DNA of 8,330 nucleotides from assembly GCF_019417665.1 (NCBI RefSeq), contig NZ_DXUU01000074.1, positions 1-8,330 on the forward strand. Direction: 5' to 3'. Positions 1-5,744 of this stretch are shown one piece after another; the first letter of the stretch is position 1; each line of letters opens with the position of its first letter. Both the position numbers and the translations under genes were made by a program. The notes beneath the pieces are model-generated. The model was given only the letters and a program-made list of their open reading frames with translations, had not been told where the DNA came from and did no database searches. The DNA comes from Ruminococcus sp. (lineage in GTDB: Bacteria > Bacillota > Clostridia > Oscillospirales > Ruminococcaceae).

Positions 1-2
1 GT

Positions 3-752
3 GAAGAAAATGCTTTTCGACAACTGCGTTTGAATCAATGGGTAAAACAGGCGGTACGTTGGATGCCGATGGAGAAATGGGACAAATGCAAGGTCGCTTT
101 TGATGAATCCGAACTCGAAGGAAGAATCTGCTACGGTGGACTTGACCTTTCCTCTACAACGGATATTACAGCATTTGTTTTGGTGTTTCCGCCAACAGAT
201 GAAGATGAGCATTATTACATTTTGCCTTACTTTTGGCTGCCGGAAGAAACATTGCCTTTAAGAGTTCGCCGTGACCACGTTCCCTACGATGTATGGGAAC
301 GGCAGGGTTATCTGAAAACTACGGAGGGCAATGTTGTCCACTATGGTTTTATCGAAAACTTCATTGATGAACTGGGGCAGAAATTCCACATCAAAGAGAT
401 AGCTTTTGATAGATGGGGTTGTGTGCAGATGTCGCAGAATCTTGAGGGGTTGGGTTTTACGATGGTGCAGTTCGGACAAGGATATAAAGATATGTCACCG
501 CCTACCAAGGAATTGATGAAACTGACTCTGGAACAGACTCTTGCCCACAACGGTCACCCTGTCCTCCGTTGGATGATGGATAACATTTTCATTCGCCGTG
601 ACCCTGCCGGAAACATCAAGCCGGATAAAGAAAAATCCACAGAGAAGATTGACGGTGCGGTTGCCATGATTATGGCTCTTGACCGTGCAATCCGCTGTGG
701 ATGTGTTTCTGATGAGTCTGTTTACGATTCAAGGGAGATGTTGGTGTTTTAA
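3..752 (+). CDS. terL: Phage terminase large subunit, C-terminal part (5' end outside window)
   Basis: The frame is open from base 3, so the gene begins upstream; the TTG at 30 is an internal Leu codon, not a start. The first residues (ENAFRQLRLNQW) and the following segment are typical of the linker between the ATPase and nuclease domains of HK97/YmfN-like large terminases. The 249 visible residues are essentially the RNase H-fold nuclease, which cuts concatemeric DNA during packaging. Candidate metal-binding acids are Asp in GLDLSSTTD (about fragment residue 48), Asp in AFDRWG (about 136) and Asp in KIDGAVA (about 217). The N-terminal Walker ATPase domain is not in the window. The TAA stop at 750-752 directly abuts the stop codon of the convergent minus-strand gene. 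No truncation is seen at the C-terminus. Confidence 0.93.
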   Translation, partial: EENAFRQLRLNQWVKQAVRWMPMEKWDKCKVAFDESELEGRICYGGLDLSSTTDITAFVLVFPPTDEDEHYYILPYFWLPEETLPLRVRRDHVPYDVWERQGYLKTTEGNVVHYGFIENFIDELGQKFHIKEIAFDRWGCVQMSQNLEGLGFTMVQFGQGYKDMSPPTKELMKLTLEQTLAHNGHPVLRWMMDNIFIRRDPAGNIKPDKEKSTEKIDGAVAMIMALDRAIRCGCVSDESVYDSREMLVF

Positions 753-1154
753 TTATCTCGATTTAATCCATTTAAAAGCTTCAGTACCACATTCATAATC
801 TTCAGCAACATCTTTAGTATACAAATACTCAGAATCAAAAGAACCTGTTTTTAAGTTGTATGTATATTTAAATACAACAGGTATCTCTCTATTGTATCTT
901 TGGCAAATTTCATTCAATTCCGGCATTATTTCTTCTGTTATAATATTATAGATCTTATTATCGATTTCGTCGGATACACCCGCTTTTACATTGCCAACTA
1001 CTTTTTCATCAACACGGTATGCACTTGCAATTAAAGACTGGGAATCATCATTATAAATGTATACGTATAGTAGTTCCGATTTAGCACTTGCTGCTTCTTT
1101 GTACAAAGAAATAATTTCCGACTGCTTATTCATGAATTCATCTTCAAAACACAT
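753..1154 (-). CDS. Small acidic accessory ('moron') protein; weak resemblance to YezG/DUF600 immunity proteins
   Basis: This 133-residue protein is encoded against the direction of all the structural genes. The ATG at 1154 is preceded by AGGAG with 8-nt spacing, which decides this start over the Met eight residues in (MNKQSE). It has no signal peptide or membrane segment. The visible pattern is an N-terminal helix, two beta strands (LLYVYIYN, SLIASAYRV), a long acidic helix around residues 60-85, then strands with the run FKYTYNLKTGSFDSEYLY. That order of elements and the GxF...Y pattern near the end recall YezG-family (DUF600) immunity proteins, but I see no diagnostic motif and hold this loosely. 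The gene is more AT-rich than its neighbours and has its own promoter, so it looks like a later insertion expressed independently of the late operon, perhaps in the lysogen. Confidence 0.75.
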   Translation of the reverse strand: MCFEDEFMNKQSEIISLYKEAASAKSELLYVYIYNDDSQSLIASAYRVDEKVVGNVKAGVSDEIDNKIYNIITEEIMPELNEICQRYNREIPVVFKYTYNLKTGSFDSEYLYTKDVAEDYECGTEAFKWIKSR

Positions 1155-1162
1155 TTATCTTA

Positions 1163-1167
1163 CTCCT
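1163..1167 (-). promoter_or_regulatory. Ribosome binding site of the minus-strand accessory gene
   Basis: Read on the minus strand this is AGGAG, 8 nt upstream of the ATG at 1154. It supports translation of this gene and fixes its start. Confidence 0.75.
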
Positions 1168-1181
1168 AAGCTATATGACTT

Positions 1182-1202
1182 AATCGAAAAATTTACTCGA
1201 TT
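1182..1202. repeat. Short inverted repeat in the leader of the minus-strand gene (possible operator)
   Basis: AATCGA at 1182-1187 and TCGATT at 1197-1202 form a 6-bp inverted repeat with a 9-nt AT-rich centre. It lies just downstream of the predicted transcription start and upstream of the ribosome binding site of the minus-strand gene. The position suits a repressor operator, but six base pairs in AT-rich DNA can also arise by chance. Confidence 0.3.
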
Positions 1203-1211
1203 TCATATTTA

Positions 1212-1240
1212 AGTATACCACATCCACACCAAAAAAACAA
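1212..1240 (-). promoter_or_regulatory. Predicted sigma-A-type promoter for the minus-strand accessory gene
   Basis: On the minus strand, TATACT (1212-1217) is preceded by TGG, giving an extended -10 (TGnTATACT). A 17-nt spacer separates it from TTGTTT (1235-1240) as a weak -35. Transcription would start near 1205, leaving a leader of about 50 nt. A dedicated promoter within a phage late operon, facing backwards, is the hallmark of a moron cassette. Confidence 0.6.
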
Positions 1241-1263
1241 CCCTCTGAAAGGAATTGATTTTC

Positions 1264-2514
1264 ATGGGAATTTTCAGCGGACTATTCAAGTCCAGAGATA
1301 AGCCTCAAAACAGTTATGACAGTCCGTCCTACACATATTTTTTCGGCAGAAGCAATGCAGGAAAAAGAGTCACCGACAGAACAGCATTACAACATATTGC
1401 GGTTTATGCCTGTGTGCGTGTGCTGTCAGAAGCGATTGCACAGCTGCCGCTTCATGTGTACAAATACAACGATAGCGGAAAAGAGCGAGTGCCACGGCAT
1501 CCGCTCTATTTTTTGCTGCATGATCAGCCAAATCCAGAAATGACATCTTTTGTTTTCAGGGAAACATTAATGTCCCATCTGCTGATTTACGGCAATGCCT
1601 ATGCACAGATTATCCGAAATGGCAGAGGTGATGTATTGGGACTGTATCCGCTGATGCCGGATAAGGTCAGAGTAGACCGTGATCAGAGAAACCATCTGGT
1701 CTACATCTACAGCCGCTACGATGAAGCCAATCCAAATCTGAAACAGCAGGGCGATATTGTCCTGCAGGCAGAAGATGTGCTGCATATTCCAGGACTTGGG
1801 TATGACGGTTTGGTGGGATATTCACCGATTGCTCTTGCGAAGAACGCAATCGGCATTTCTATTGCCTGCGAGGAATATGGTGCGTCGTTTTTCGGAAATG
1901 GTGCTTCACCAAGTGGCGTGTTAGAACACCCCGGAGTAATCAAAAATCCGGAACGTGTGCGTGATGCGTGGCAGAGAGCCTATGGCGGAAGAAATGCCCA
2001 CAAGGTCGCAGTTTTAGAGGAGGGCATGAAGTTTACACCTATTGCAATTCCGAATAATGAAGCACAGTTTCTCGAAACCCGAAAGTTTCAGATTGAAGAA
2101 ATTGCAAGAATGTACCGTGTACCGCTCCATATGATCGGCGACCTTGACCATGCAACATTCAGTAACGTAGAACATTTATCCCTTGATTTCGTGAAATACA
2201 GTCTTGACCCTTGGATCGTTCGATGGGAGCAGTCTTTGCAGAAAGCACTTCTTTCTGATTCTGAAAAGGGGCAGTATTTTGTGAAGTTCAATGTAGACGG
2301 ACTTCTGCGTGGCGATTATGCTTCCAGAATGCAGGGCTATGCTACTGCAAGACAAAACGGCTGGATGTCGGCGAATGACATCCGTGAAAAGGAAGATATG
2401 AATTTGATTCCTGATGAAGATGGAGGTAACCTGTATCTCGTAAATGGCAGCTTCACCAAACTTGCTGATGCAGGTGCATTTGCAAATCCAAAAAAGGAGG
2501 AAAAAACCGAATGA
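1264..2514 (+). CDS. Phage portal protein, HK97 family
   Basis: This 416-residue protein forms the dodecameric ring at the capsid vertex through which DNA is packaged. The N-terminus MGIFSGLFKSRDK and the segment AVYACVRVLSEAIAQLPLHVY (about residues 45-65) are typical of HK97-type portals, as are GNAYAQI, the clip/stem region and the long C-terminal helix segment RKFQIEEIARMYRVPLHMIG. ATG 1264 is chosen because AAAGGA lies at 1248-1253, 10 nt upstream; an in-frame TTG at 1255 would leave one base of spacing. Length is normal for the family. The stop overlaps the start of the protease gene (ATGA at 2511-2514), so the two are probably translationally coupled. The terminase-portal order is interrupted only by the minus-strand gene. 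Confidence 0.95.
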   Translation: MGIFSGLFKSRDKPQNSYDSPSYTYFFGRSNAGKRVTDRTALQHIAVYACVRVLSEAIAQLPLHVYKYNDSGKERVPRHPLYFLLHDQPNPEMTSFVFRETLMSHLLIYGNAYAQIIRNGRGDVLGLYPLMPDKVRVDRDQRNHLVYIYSRYDEANPNLKQQGDIVLQAEDVLHIPGLGYDGLVGYSPIALAKNAIGISIACEEYGASFFGNGASPSGVLEHPGVIKNPERVRDAWQRAYGGRNAHKVAVLEEGMKFTPIAIPNNEAQFLETRKFQIEEIARMYRVPLHMIGDLDHATFSNVEHLSLDFVKYSLDPWIVRWEQSLQKALLSDSEKGQYFVKFNVDGLLRGDYASRMQGYATARQNGWMSANDIREKEDMNLIPDEDGGNLYLVNGSFTKLADAGAFANPKKEEKTE

Positions 2515-2606
2515 AGAAATTCTGGAACTTTATCCAAAATGAAGATACATCAGAAACGGAACTTCTGTTTAACGGTCCTATCTCTGAAGATACCTGGTGG
2601 GGCGAT
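2511..2606 (+). CDS. ClpP-like phage prohead protease, exon 1 (residues 1-32)
   Basis: The ATG at 2511 overlaps the portal stop and follows AAGGAGG (2494-2500) with 10-nt spacing. The 32 codons encode a typical N-terminus of phage ClpP-like proteases (MKKFWNFI... ending ISEDTWWGD). The coding sequence is interrupted after codon GAT by a group II intron that starts GTGCG. If the RNA is not spliced, reading continues for six codons (VRSDRV) to a TAA at 2625-2627, giving a 38-residue peptide without any protease core. Exon 2 resumes at 5091 in the same phase with EVTPALF, which restores the WWGDEVTP motif that I recognise from intron-free relatives. Confidence 0.9.
2600..2606 (+). other. Intron-binding site IBS1 and 5' splice site
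   Basis: The last exon bases GGGCGAT precede the intron's GTGCG. The 6-nt loop sequence ATCTCC at 2885-2890 pairs with GGCGAT at five of six positions, with a C-U mismatch at 2603. A candidate IBS2 (TGGT, 2595-2598) pairs with ACCA at 2830-2833, which is weak. The splice position itself rests mainly on the conserved intron end and on the restored reading frame. Confidence 0.65.
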
Positions 2607-3156
2607 GTGCGCTCGGATAGGGTGTAAGTAAATGTGAAATTGGTAACACACAGAATAGGTAATTCTGTAAGCGACCCAACTAACCGAAAGGCGAAAGCTG
2701 ATACGGGAACATAGCACGTTGGGGAAGCGGTAAGTTTCTTAAAGGCAATCAAGAACGACTGAACCGCAACGCTAAGCAGATAAGAGGATAAAACTGTATT
2801 TGTTGAATGTGAGTTTCAAGTCCCAGTTAACCAATGGTTAAGGAAATTTGCCTGATACCTTAAATATGAATGCGATTTATTATCATCTCCAATAAATTAT
2901 TGCCTCAATATTCATATGACGTGCAAGAGAACTTGTGCAAACGAAACGAAAGCATATCCGACAATCTGCAACCAGTTATTTACACTAACCGAGGATACCC
3001 TAAAGGTCAATGCTGAAAAGCTATGATTTAAGAATCTGAATATGACCCAAGGGTACGGAGTTTCCATAGTAGTCCGAGGACGGTAACACCGTCTGCATGG
3101 CGAAGGGAAACAGTTGTTATGGTCAAAAATGAAGAAAGTTAGGGAGGAAAACCTCA
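2607..3156 (+). ncRNA. Group II intron ribozyme, domains I-III and 5' part of domain IV
   Basis: These 550 bases hold no gene. Conserved tracts shared with Ll.LtrB are visible: the 5' end GTGCG; CTAACCGAAAGGCGAAAGCTG (about 2681-2701), then ATACGGGAACA; the block GAGAACTTG...AACGAAACGAAAGC (about 2927-2953); ACACTAACCGAGGATACCCTAAA (about 2982-3004); and GGGTACGGAGT...TAGTAGTCCGAGGACGG (about 3051-3082). The exon-binding hairpin lies at about 2873-2898, with stem GATTTATT/AATAAATT and loop ATCATCTCC. The loop bases ATCTCC (2885-2890) are the positional equivalent of EBS1, and the preceding C2884 could serve as the delta base that pairs with G5091, the first base of exon 2. Confidence 0.85.
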
Positions 3157-3159
3157 ATG
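3141..3159 (+). promoter_or_regulatory. Domain IVa hairpin masking the maturase ribosome binding site
   Basis: The Shine-Dalgarno AGGGAGG (3141-3147) lies 9 nt before the maturase ATG (3157). Its GAGG (3144-3147) can pair with CCTC (3152-3155) around an AAAA loop. The same GAGG-AAAA-CCTC arrangement occurs in Ll.LtrB, where LtrA binds domain IVa and represses its own translation. Autoregulation here is inferred from that homology. Confidence 0.7.
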
Positions 3160-4191
3160 GCTGAAATGCAACCAACAACCGAAATTTTGACGAGAATAAG
3201 CAAAAACTCATTGAACAATAAAGATGAAGTGTTTACACGTCTGTTCAGATATTTATTGCGGGAGGATATATGGTTTGAAGCATACAGAAATCTGTATGCA
3301 AATAATGGTGCATCAACAAAAGGTGTAAATGATGACACTGCCGACAGCTTTAGTGAAAGAAAAATACAGAAAATCACAGAACAGCTGAAAAACGGCAAAT
3401 TTAATCCAACGCCGGTAAGACGCACATATATACAAAAAAAGAATTCTGATAAAATGCGTCCACTTGGTATTCCGACATTTACAGACAAACTTGTACAGGA
3501 AGCTGTACGCATGATTTTAGAAGCAGTATATGAACCTATATTTCATGAATGTTCTCATGGTTTCAGACCAAACAGGAGCTGTCATACTGCTTTAAAAAGT
3601 CTGCGTATGAAATTCACAGGTGCAAAATGGTTCATAGAGGGTGACATCAAGGGCTGTTTTGACAATATTAACCATGATGTACTGATAGGAATACTGAACA
3701 AAAAAATCAAAGACGCAAGATTAATACAGCTTATTCAACAATTTCTGAAAGCAGGCTATCTTGAAGACTGGATATATCACAGGACATACAGCGGTACACC
3801 GCAGGGAGGAATCATTTCTCCCATACTGGCAAATATCTATCTGCATGAACTGGATAAGTTTGTAGAAAATCTAAAAGAGGAATTTGATAAACCGAGCAAA
3901 GAAAAGTATACTCCCGAATACCGAAAAGCAAAATATCAGACAGAAAAAGCACGAAAAGCAATCAGAGAGTGCGACCCACAGGATTATGAGCGAAAAAAAC
4001 AGCTAATTAAAAATTTGAAAGCAGTCCGCAGTGCTCAGCTTAAAACTCCATGCAAATCACAGACAGACAAAAAAATTCAATATATTCGTTATGCTGATGA
4101 TTTTATTCTATCAGTAAATGGAAGTCGTAAAGAATGCATAGAAATAAAAAAGAAGCTGTCACAATACATCAGCGAGGTGCTTAAAATGTAG
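3157..4191 (+). CDS. ltrA: N-terminal fragment of the intron maturase: RT domain up to motif 5
   Basis: The 344 residues up to the amber codon contain the N-terminal RNA-binding segment (ILTRISKNS...RLFRYLLRED), then the RT motifs. These include RPLGIPTFTDKLVQEAV (about 101-117), SHGFRPNRSCHTAL (133-146) and the first catalytic Asp in GDIKGCFDNI (162-171). GTPQGGIISPILANIYL (213-229) and YADD (312-315) follow. The catalytic acids are all present. RT motifs 6-7 and the thumb/maturase domain are missing, so this fragment alone is unlikely to splice or reverse-transcribe. ATG 3157 is preceded by AGGGAGG within the domain IVa hairpin and corresponds to the LtrA start region. Confidence 0.85.
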   Translation: MAEMQPTTEILTRISKNSLNNKDEVFTRLFRYLLREDIWFEAYRNLYANNGASTKGVNDDTADSFSERKIQKITEQLKNGKFNPTPVRRTYIQKKNSDKMRPLGIPTFTDKLVQEAVRMILEAVYEPIFHECSHGFRPNRSCHTALKSLRMKFTGAKWFIEGDIKGCFDNINHDVLIGILNKKIKDARLIQLIQQFLKAGYLEDWIYHRTYSGTPQGGIISPILANIYLHELDKFVENLKEEFDKPSKEKYTPEYRKAKYQTEKARKAIRECDPQDYERKKQLIKNLKAVRSAQLKTPCKSQTDKKIQYIRYADDFILSVNGSRKECIEIKKKLSQYISEVLKM

Positions 4192-4968
4192 CTCAGTGAT
4201 GAGAAAACGCTGATAACTCACAGCAGTAATCATGCAAGATTTTTAGGTTACGACATCTGTGTAAGAAGAAATGCCAAAATTAAAAGCAAAAATGGCGGAG
4301 TTTCATTGAGAACATTGAATAATAAGGTTGAACTTTTAATTCCATTAAAGGAAAAAATCAACCGTTTCATGTTCGATAAAGGTGTCATCTTTCAAAAAAA
4401 GGATGGCTCTCTGTTTCCTACTCATCGCAGCTATATGATACATATGTCAGACCTTGAAATCATATCAACATACAATTCAGAGCTGAGAGGAATCTGCAAT
4501 TATTACAATTTAGCAAGTAATTACTGCCAATTGCGTTACTTTGCTTATCTAATGGAATATAGCTGTCTGAAAACACTGGCGGCAAAACATAATACCAAGA
4601 TTTCAAAGATAATAGCAAAGTTTAAAGACGGAAAAGGCGGATGGGGAATCCCATACGAAACTAAAAGCGGTAAAAAACGCTGTTATTTTGCTAAATACTC
4701 TGATTGCAAAGACTCAAAAGATGGTACGGACAATATCTCAAACGCAGCCGTAATATATGGCTATTCAAGAAATACACTTGAAGAACGCTTAAAAGCAAAG
4801 GTTTGCGAACTGTGTGGGGACACAAATGCAGAATACTATGAAATTCATCACGTTCATAAAGTGAAAGACCTGAAAGGTAAAAACGATTGGGAACGTGCAA
4901 TGATAGCCAAAAGGCGAAAAACATTGGTGTTATGCAGGAATTGCCACCATAAAGTTCATAATCAATGA
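4192..4968 (+). CDS. ltrA: C-terminal part of the intron maturase: RT 6-7, maturase X, DNA-binding and HNH endonuclease domains
   Basis: This is the in-frame continuation after the TAG, 258 residues, without an obvious start of its own. A TTG at 4306 has GGCGGAG five bases upstream (4294-4300), a poor but possible reinitiation site that would omit RT 6-7. Visible elements are EKTLITHSS and RFLGYDI (RT 6-7), the maturase X region NSELRGICNYY...LRYFAYLMEYSCLKTLA, the GWGIPY segment, and a complete HNH zinc endonuclease: CELC (550-553 counted from 3157), HH (564-565) and CRNCHH (593-598). All endonuclease residues are retained, so loss of function comes from the upstream stop and not from decay here. 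Confidence 0.75.
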   Translation, partial: LSDEKTLITHSSNHARFLGYDICVRRNAKIKSKNGGVSLRTLNNKVELLIPLKEKINRFMFDKGVIFQKKDGSLFPTHRSYMIHMSDLEIISTYNSELRGICNYYNLASNYCQLRYFAYLMEYSCLKTLAAKHNTKISKIIAKFKDGKGGWGIPYETKSGKKRCYFAKYSDCKDSKDGTDNISNAAVIYGYSRNTLEERLKAKVCELCGDTNAEYYEIHHVHKVKDLKGKNDWERAMIAKRRKTLVLCRNCHHKVHNQ

Positions 4969-4995
4969 GTTGATTTTATTTTATATAACAATGGA

Positions 4996-5029
4996 GAGCC
5001 GTGTACTCCGAGAGGGGTAAGCACGGTTC
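4996..5029 (+). ncRNA. Group II intron domain V
   Basis: The 34 nt fold into a textbook domain V: an 8-bp lower stem (GAGCCGTG 4996-5003 with CACGGTTC 5022-5029), a two-base AG bulge (5020-5021), a 6-bp upper stem (TACTCC 5004-5009 with GGGGTA 5014-5019) and a GAGA tetraloop (5010-5013). The AGC catalytic triad is at 4997-4999. No disabling change is visible. Confidence 0.95.
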
Positions 5030-5030
5030 G

Positions 5031-5090
5031 GTGAGGGGTCTGTATAAACCTACTATGGAAACATAGCAAGGCGATACTTTCCTACTCTAC
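5031..5090 (+). ncRNA. Group II intron domain VI, branch point and 3' splice site
   Basis: GTGAGGGG (5031-5038) can pair, with G-U pairs and one mismatch, with CCTACTCTAC (5081-5090), leaving A5084 bulged. That A lies seven bases from the 3' end (counting the last base as one), the usual distance for the lariat branch point. A CTATG-GAAA-CATAG hairpin (5053-5066) lies in the distal part. The intron ends in AC, fitting the AY consensus. Confidence 0.75.
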
Positions 5091-5729
5091 GAAGTGACAC
5101 CTGCCCTTTTCCGTGACGAACTTTCAAAAGTAAGCGGAAATCTGACAGTCTGGCTGAACTCACCAGGGGGCGATGTGTTCGCTGCAAGTCAGATTTATTC
5201 TATGCTGAAAAATCACAAAGGCAAGGTTACCGTAAAAATTGATGGCATTGCTGCCTCCGCTGCGTCTGTTGTGGCAATGGCAGGCGATGAAACTTTGATT
5301 GCACCGACTGCCCTAATGATGATCCACGACCCCAGCACTTGTGCTATGGGAAATAAGGCGGATATGGAAAAGGCTATCATCTTGCTCGATGAAGTCAAAG
5401 AATCAATCATCAACGCCTACGAAACAAAATCCCATCTCAGCAGAAATAAGATTGCAAAACTGATGTCCGATGAAACATGGCTCAATGCGAAAAAGGCTCA
5501 TGAGATGGGTTTTGTGGACGGGATTCTCTTTGCAGAGAAGAAAATGCCTGTTGTTCCTGAAGAGGAAGAACCGGATGAAGAGGAAAAAGAAGATACACTG
5601 ACTGCAATGACCTATTCAAAGTCAAGGAATCTATCTGCATTCTTATCCAAAGTATCTGCATCAGCAGAATCCGTTACTGGCACACCCATTGACCAGCTTG
5701 AAAAAAGACTGGCACTTTTGAAATATTGA
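5091..5729 (+). CDS. ClpP-like phage prohead protease, exon 2 (residues 33-244)
   Basis: Joined to exon 1 this encodes a 244-residue serine protease of the ClpP/crotonase fold that trims capsid subunits during head maturation. The ClpP core is in this exon: NSPGGDV (about residues 55-61 of the spliced protein) for the oxyanion region, the nucleophile Ser88 in DGIAASAAS, and His111 in MMIHDPS. An Asp further on should complete the triad. WLNAKKAHEMGFVDGI is the usual end of the fold, followed by an acidic stretch (about 187-200) and a Ser/Ala-rich tail. The GTG at 5094 is only a codon within EVTP; it has no ribosome binding site, so independent translation is unlikely. The gene ends 15 nt before the capsid start. 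Confidence 0.92.
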   Translation, partial: EVTPALFRDELSKVSGNLTVWLNSPGGDVFAASQIYSMLKNHKGKVTVKIDGIAASAASVVAMAGDETLIAPTALMMIHDPSTCAMGNKADMEKAIILLDEVKESIINAYETKSHLSRNKIAKLMSDETWLNAKKAHEMGFVDGILFAEKKMPVVPEEEEPDEEEKEDTLTAMTYSKSRNLSAFLSKVSASAESVTGTPIDQLEKRLALLKY

Positions 5730-5744
5730 TTGGAGGAATTGATT

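Larger units (their letters stand above)
3157..4968 (+). pseudogene. ltrA: LtrA-like group II intron reverse transcriptase/maturase, interrupted by an amber codon
   Basis: The frame of 604 codons is collinear with LtrA (about 599 residues) without frameshift or deletion, apart from a TAG at codon 345 (4189-4191). The flanking residues read LKM-stop-LSDEKTLITHSS. LtrA, as I recall it, has LKMELSEEKTLITHSS, so a single GAG-to-TAG change explains the break. The stop falls between RT motif 5 (YADD) and motifs 6-7, separating the polymerase palm from the maturase (X), DNA-binding and HNH domains. Since everything after the stop is still well conserved, the mutation is probably recent, or the codon is sometimes read through. 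A sequencing error is also possible. The protein would normally bind the intron RNA, assist splicing and carry out target-primed reverse transcription. Confidence 0.85.
2607..5090 (+). mobile_element. Group II intron of the Ll.LtrB type inserted in the prohead protease gene
   Basis: The 2484-nt element starts GTGCGCTCGGATAGGGTG and ends CTACTCTAC. Its length, 5' ribozyme sequence, maturase start region and encoded protein all closely resemble the Lactococcus Ll.LtrB intron (subgroup IIA, mitochondrial-like), as I recall that sequence. Domains I-III occupy about 2607-3100, the reading frame lies in domain IV, domain V is at 4996-5029 and domain VI follows. It interrupts the protease at a codon boundary, and excision restores an unbroken 244-residue protein. 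Such elements splice as RNA with help from their own maturase and retrohome into DNA targets matching their exon-binding sites. The ribozyme core looks intact, but the encoded maturase carries an in-frame amber codon, so mobility and perhaps splicing are impaired unless another copy helps. Confidence 0.95.

Noticed and set aside
757..1203. 8-bp direct repeat CTCGATTT at 757-764 and 1196-1203 around the accessory gene, considered as an insertion footprint
   Set aside because: The left copy lies inside the gene's own C-terminal codons and the repeat does not extend. In AT-rich DNA an 8-bp match over this distance is plausible by chance.
1241..1263. Late promoter or terminator just upstream of the portal gene
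   Set aside because: Only the portal's Shine-Dalgarno is visible; there is no hairpin with a T-run and no convincing -35/-10 pair on the plus strand.
2899..2905. ATTGCCT as exon-binding site 1, pairing over seven bases with GGGCGAT
   Set aside because: By alignment with Ll.LtrB this tract falls in a conserved internal loop outside the hairpin loop that carries EBS1, so the complementarity is probably coincidental; it is kept only as an alternative.
2912..3512. Minus-strand open frames across the intron 5' region and maturase start
   Set aside because: They lie opposite conserved ribozyme and RT sequence, have low-complexity Phe/Ser/Leu-rich translations and no start signals.
5094..5729. Stand-alone protease gene starting at GTG 5094
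   Set aside because: There is no ribosome binding site, it lacks the conserved N-terminus, and the bases are better explained as exon 2 of the interrupted gene.
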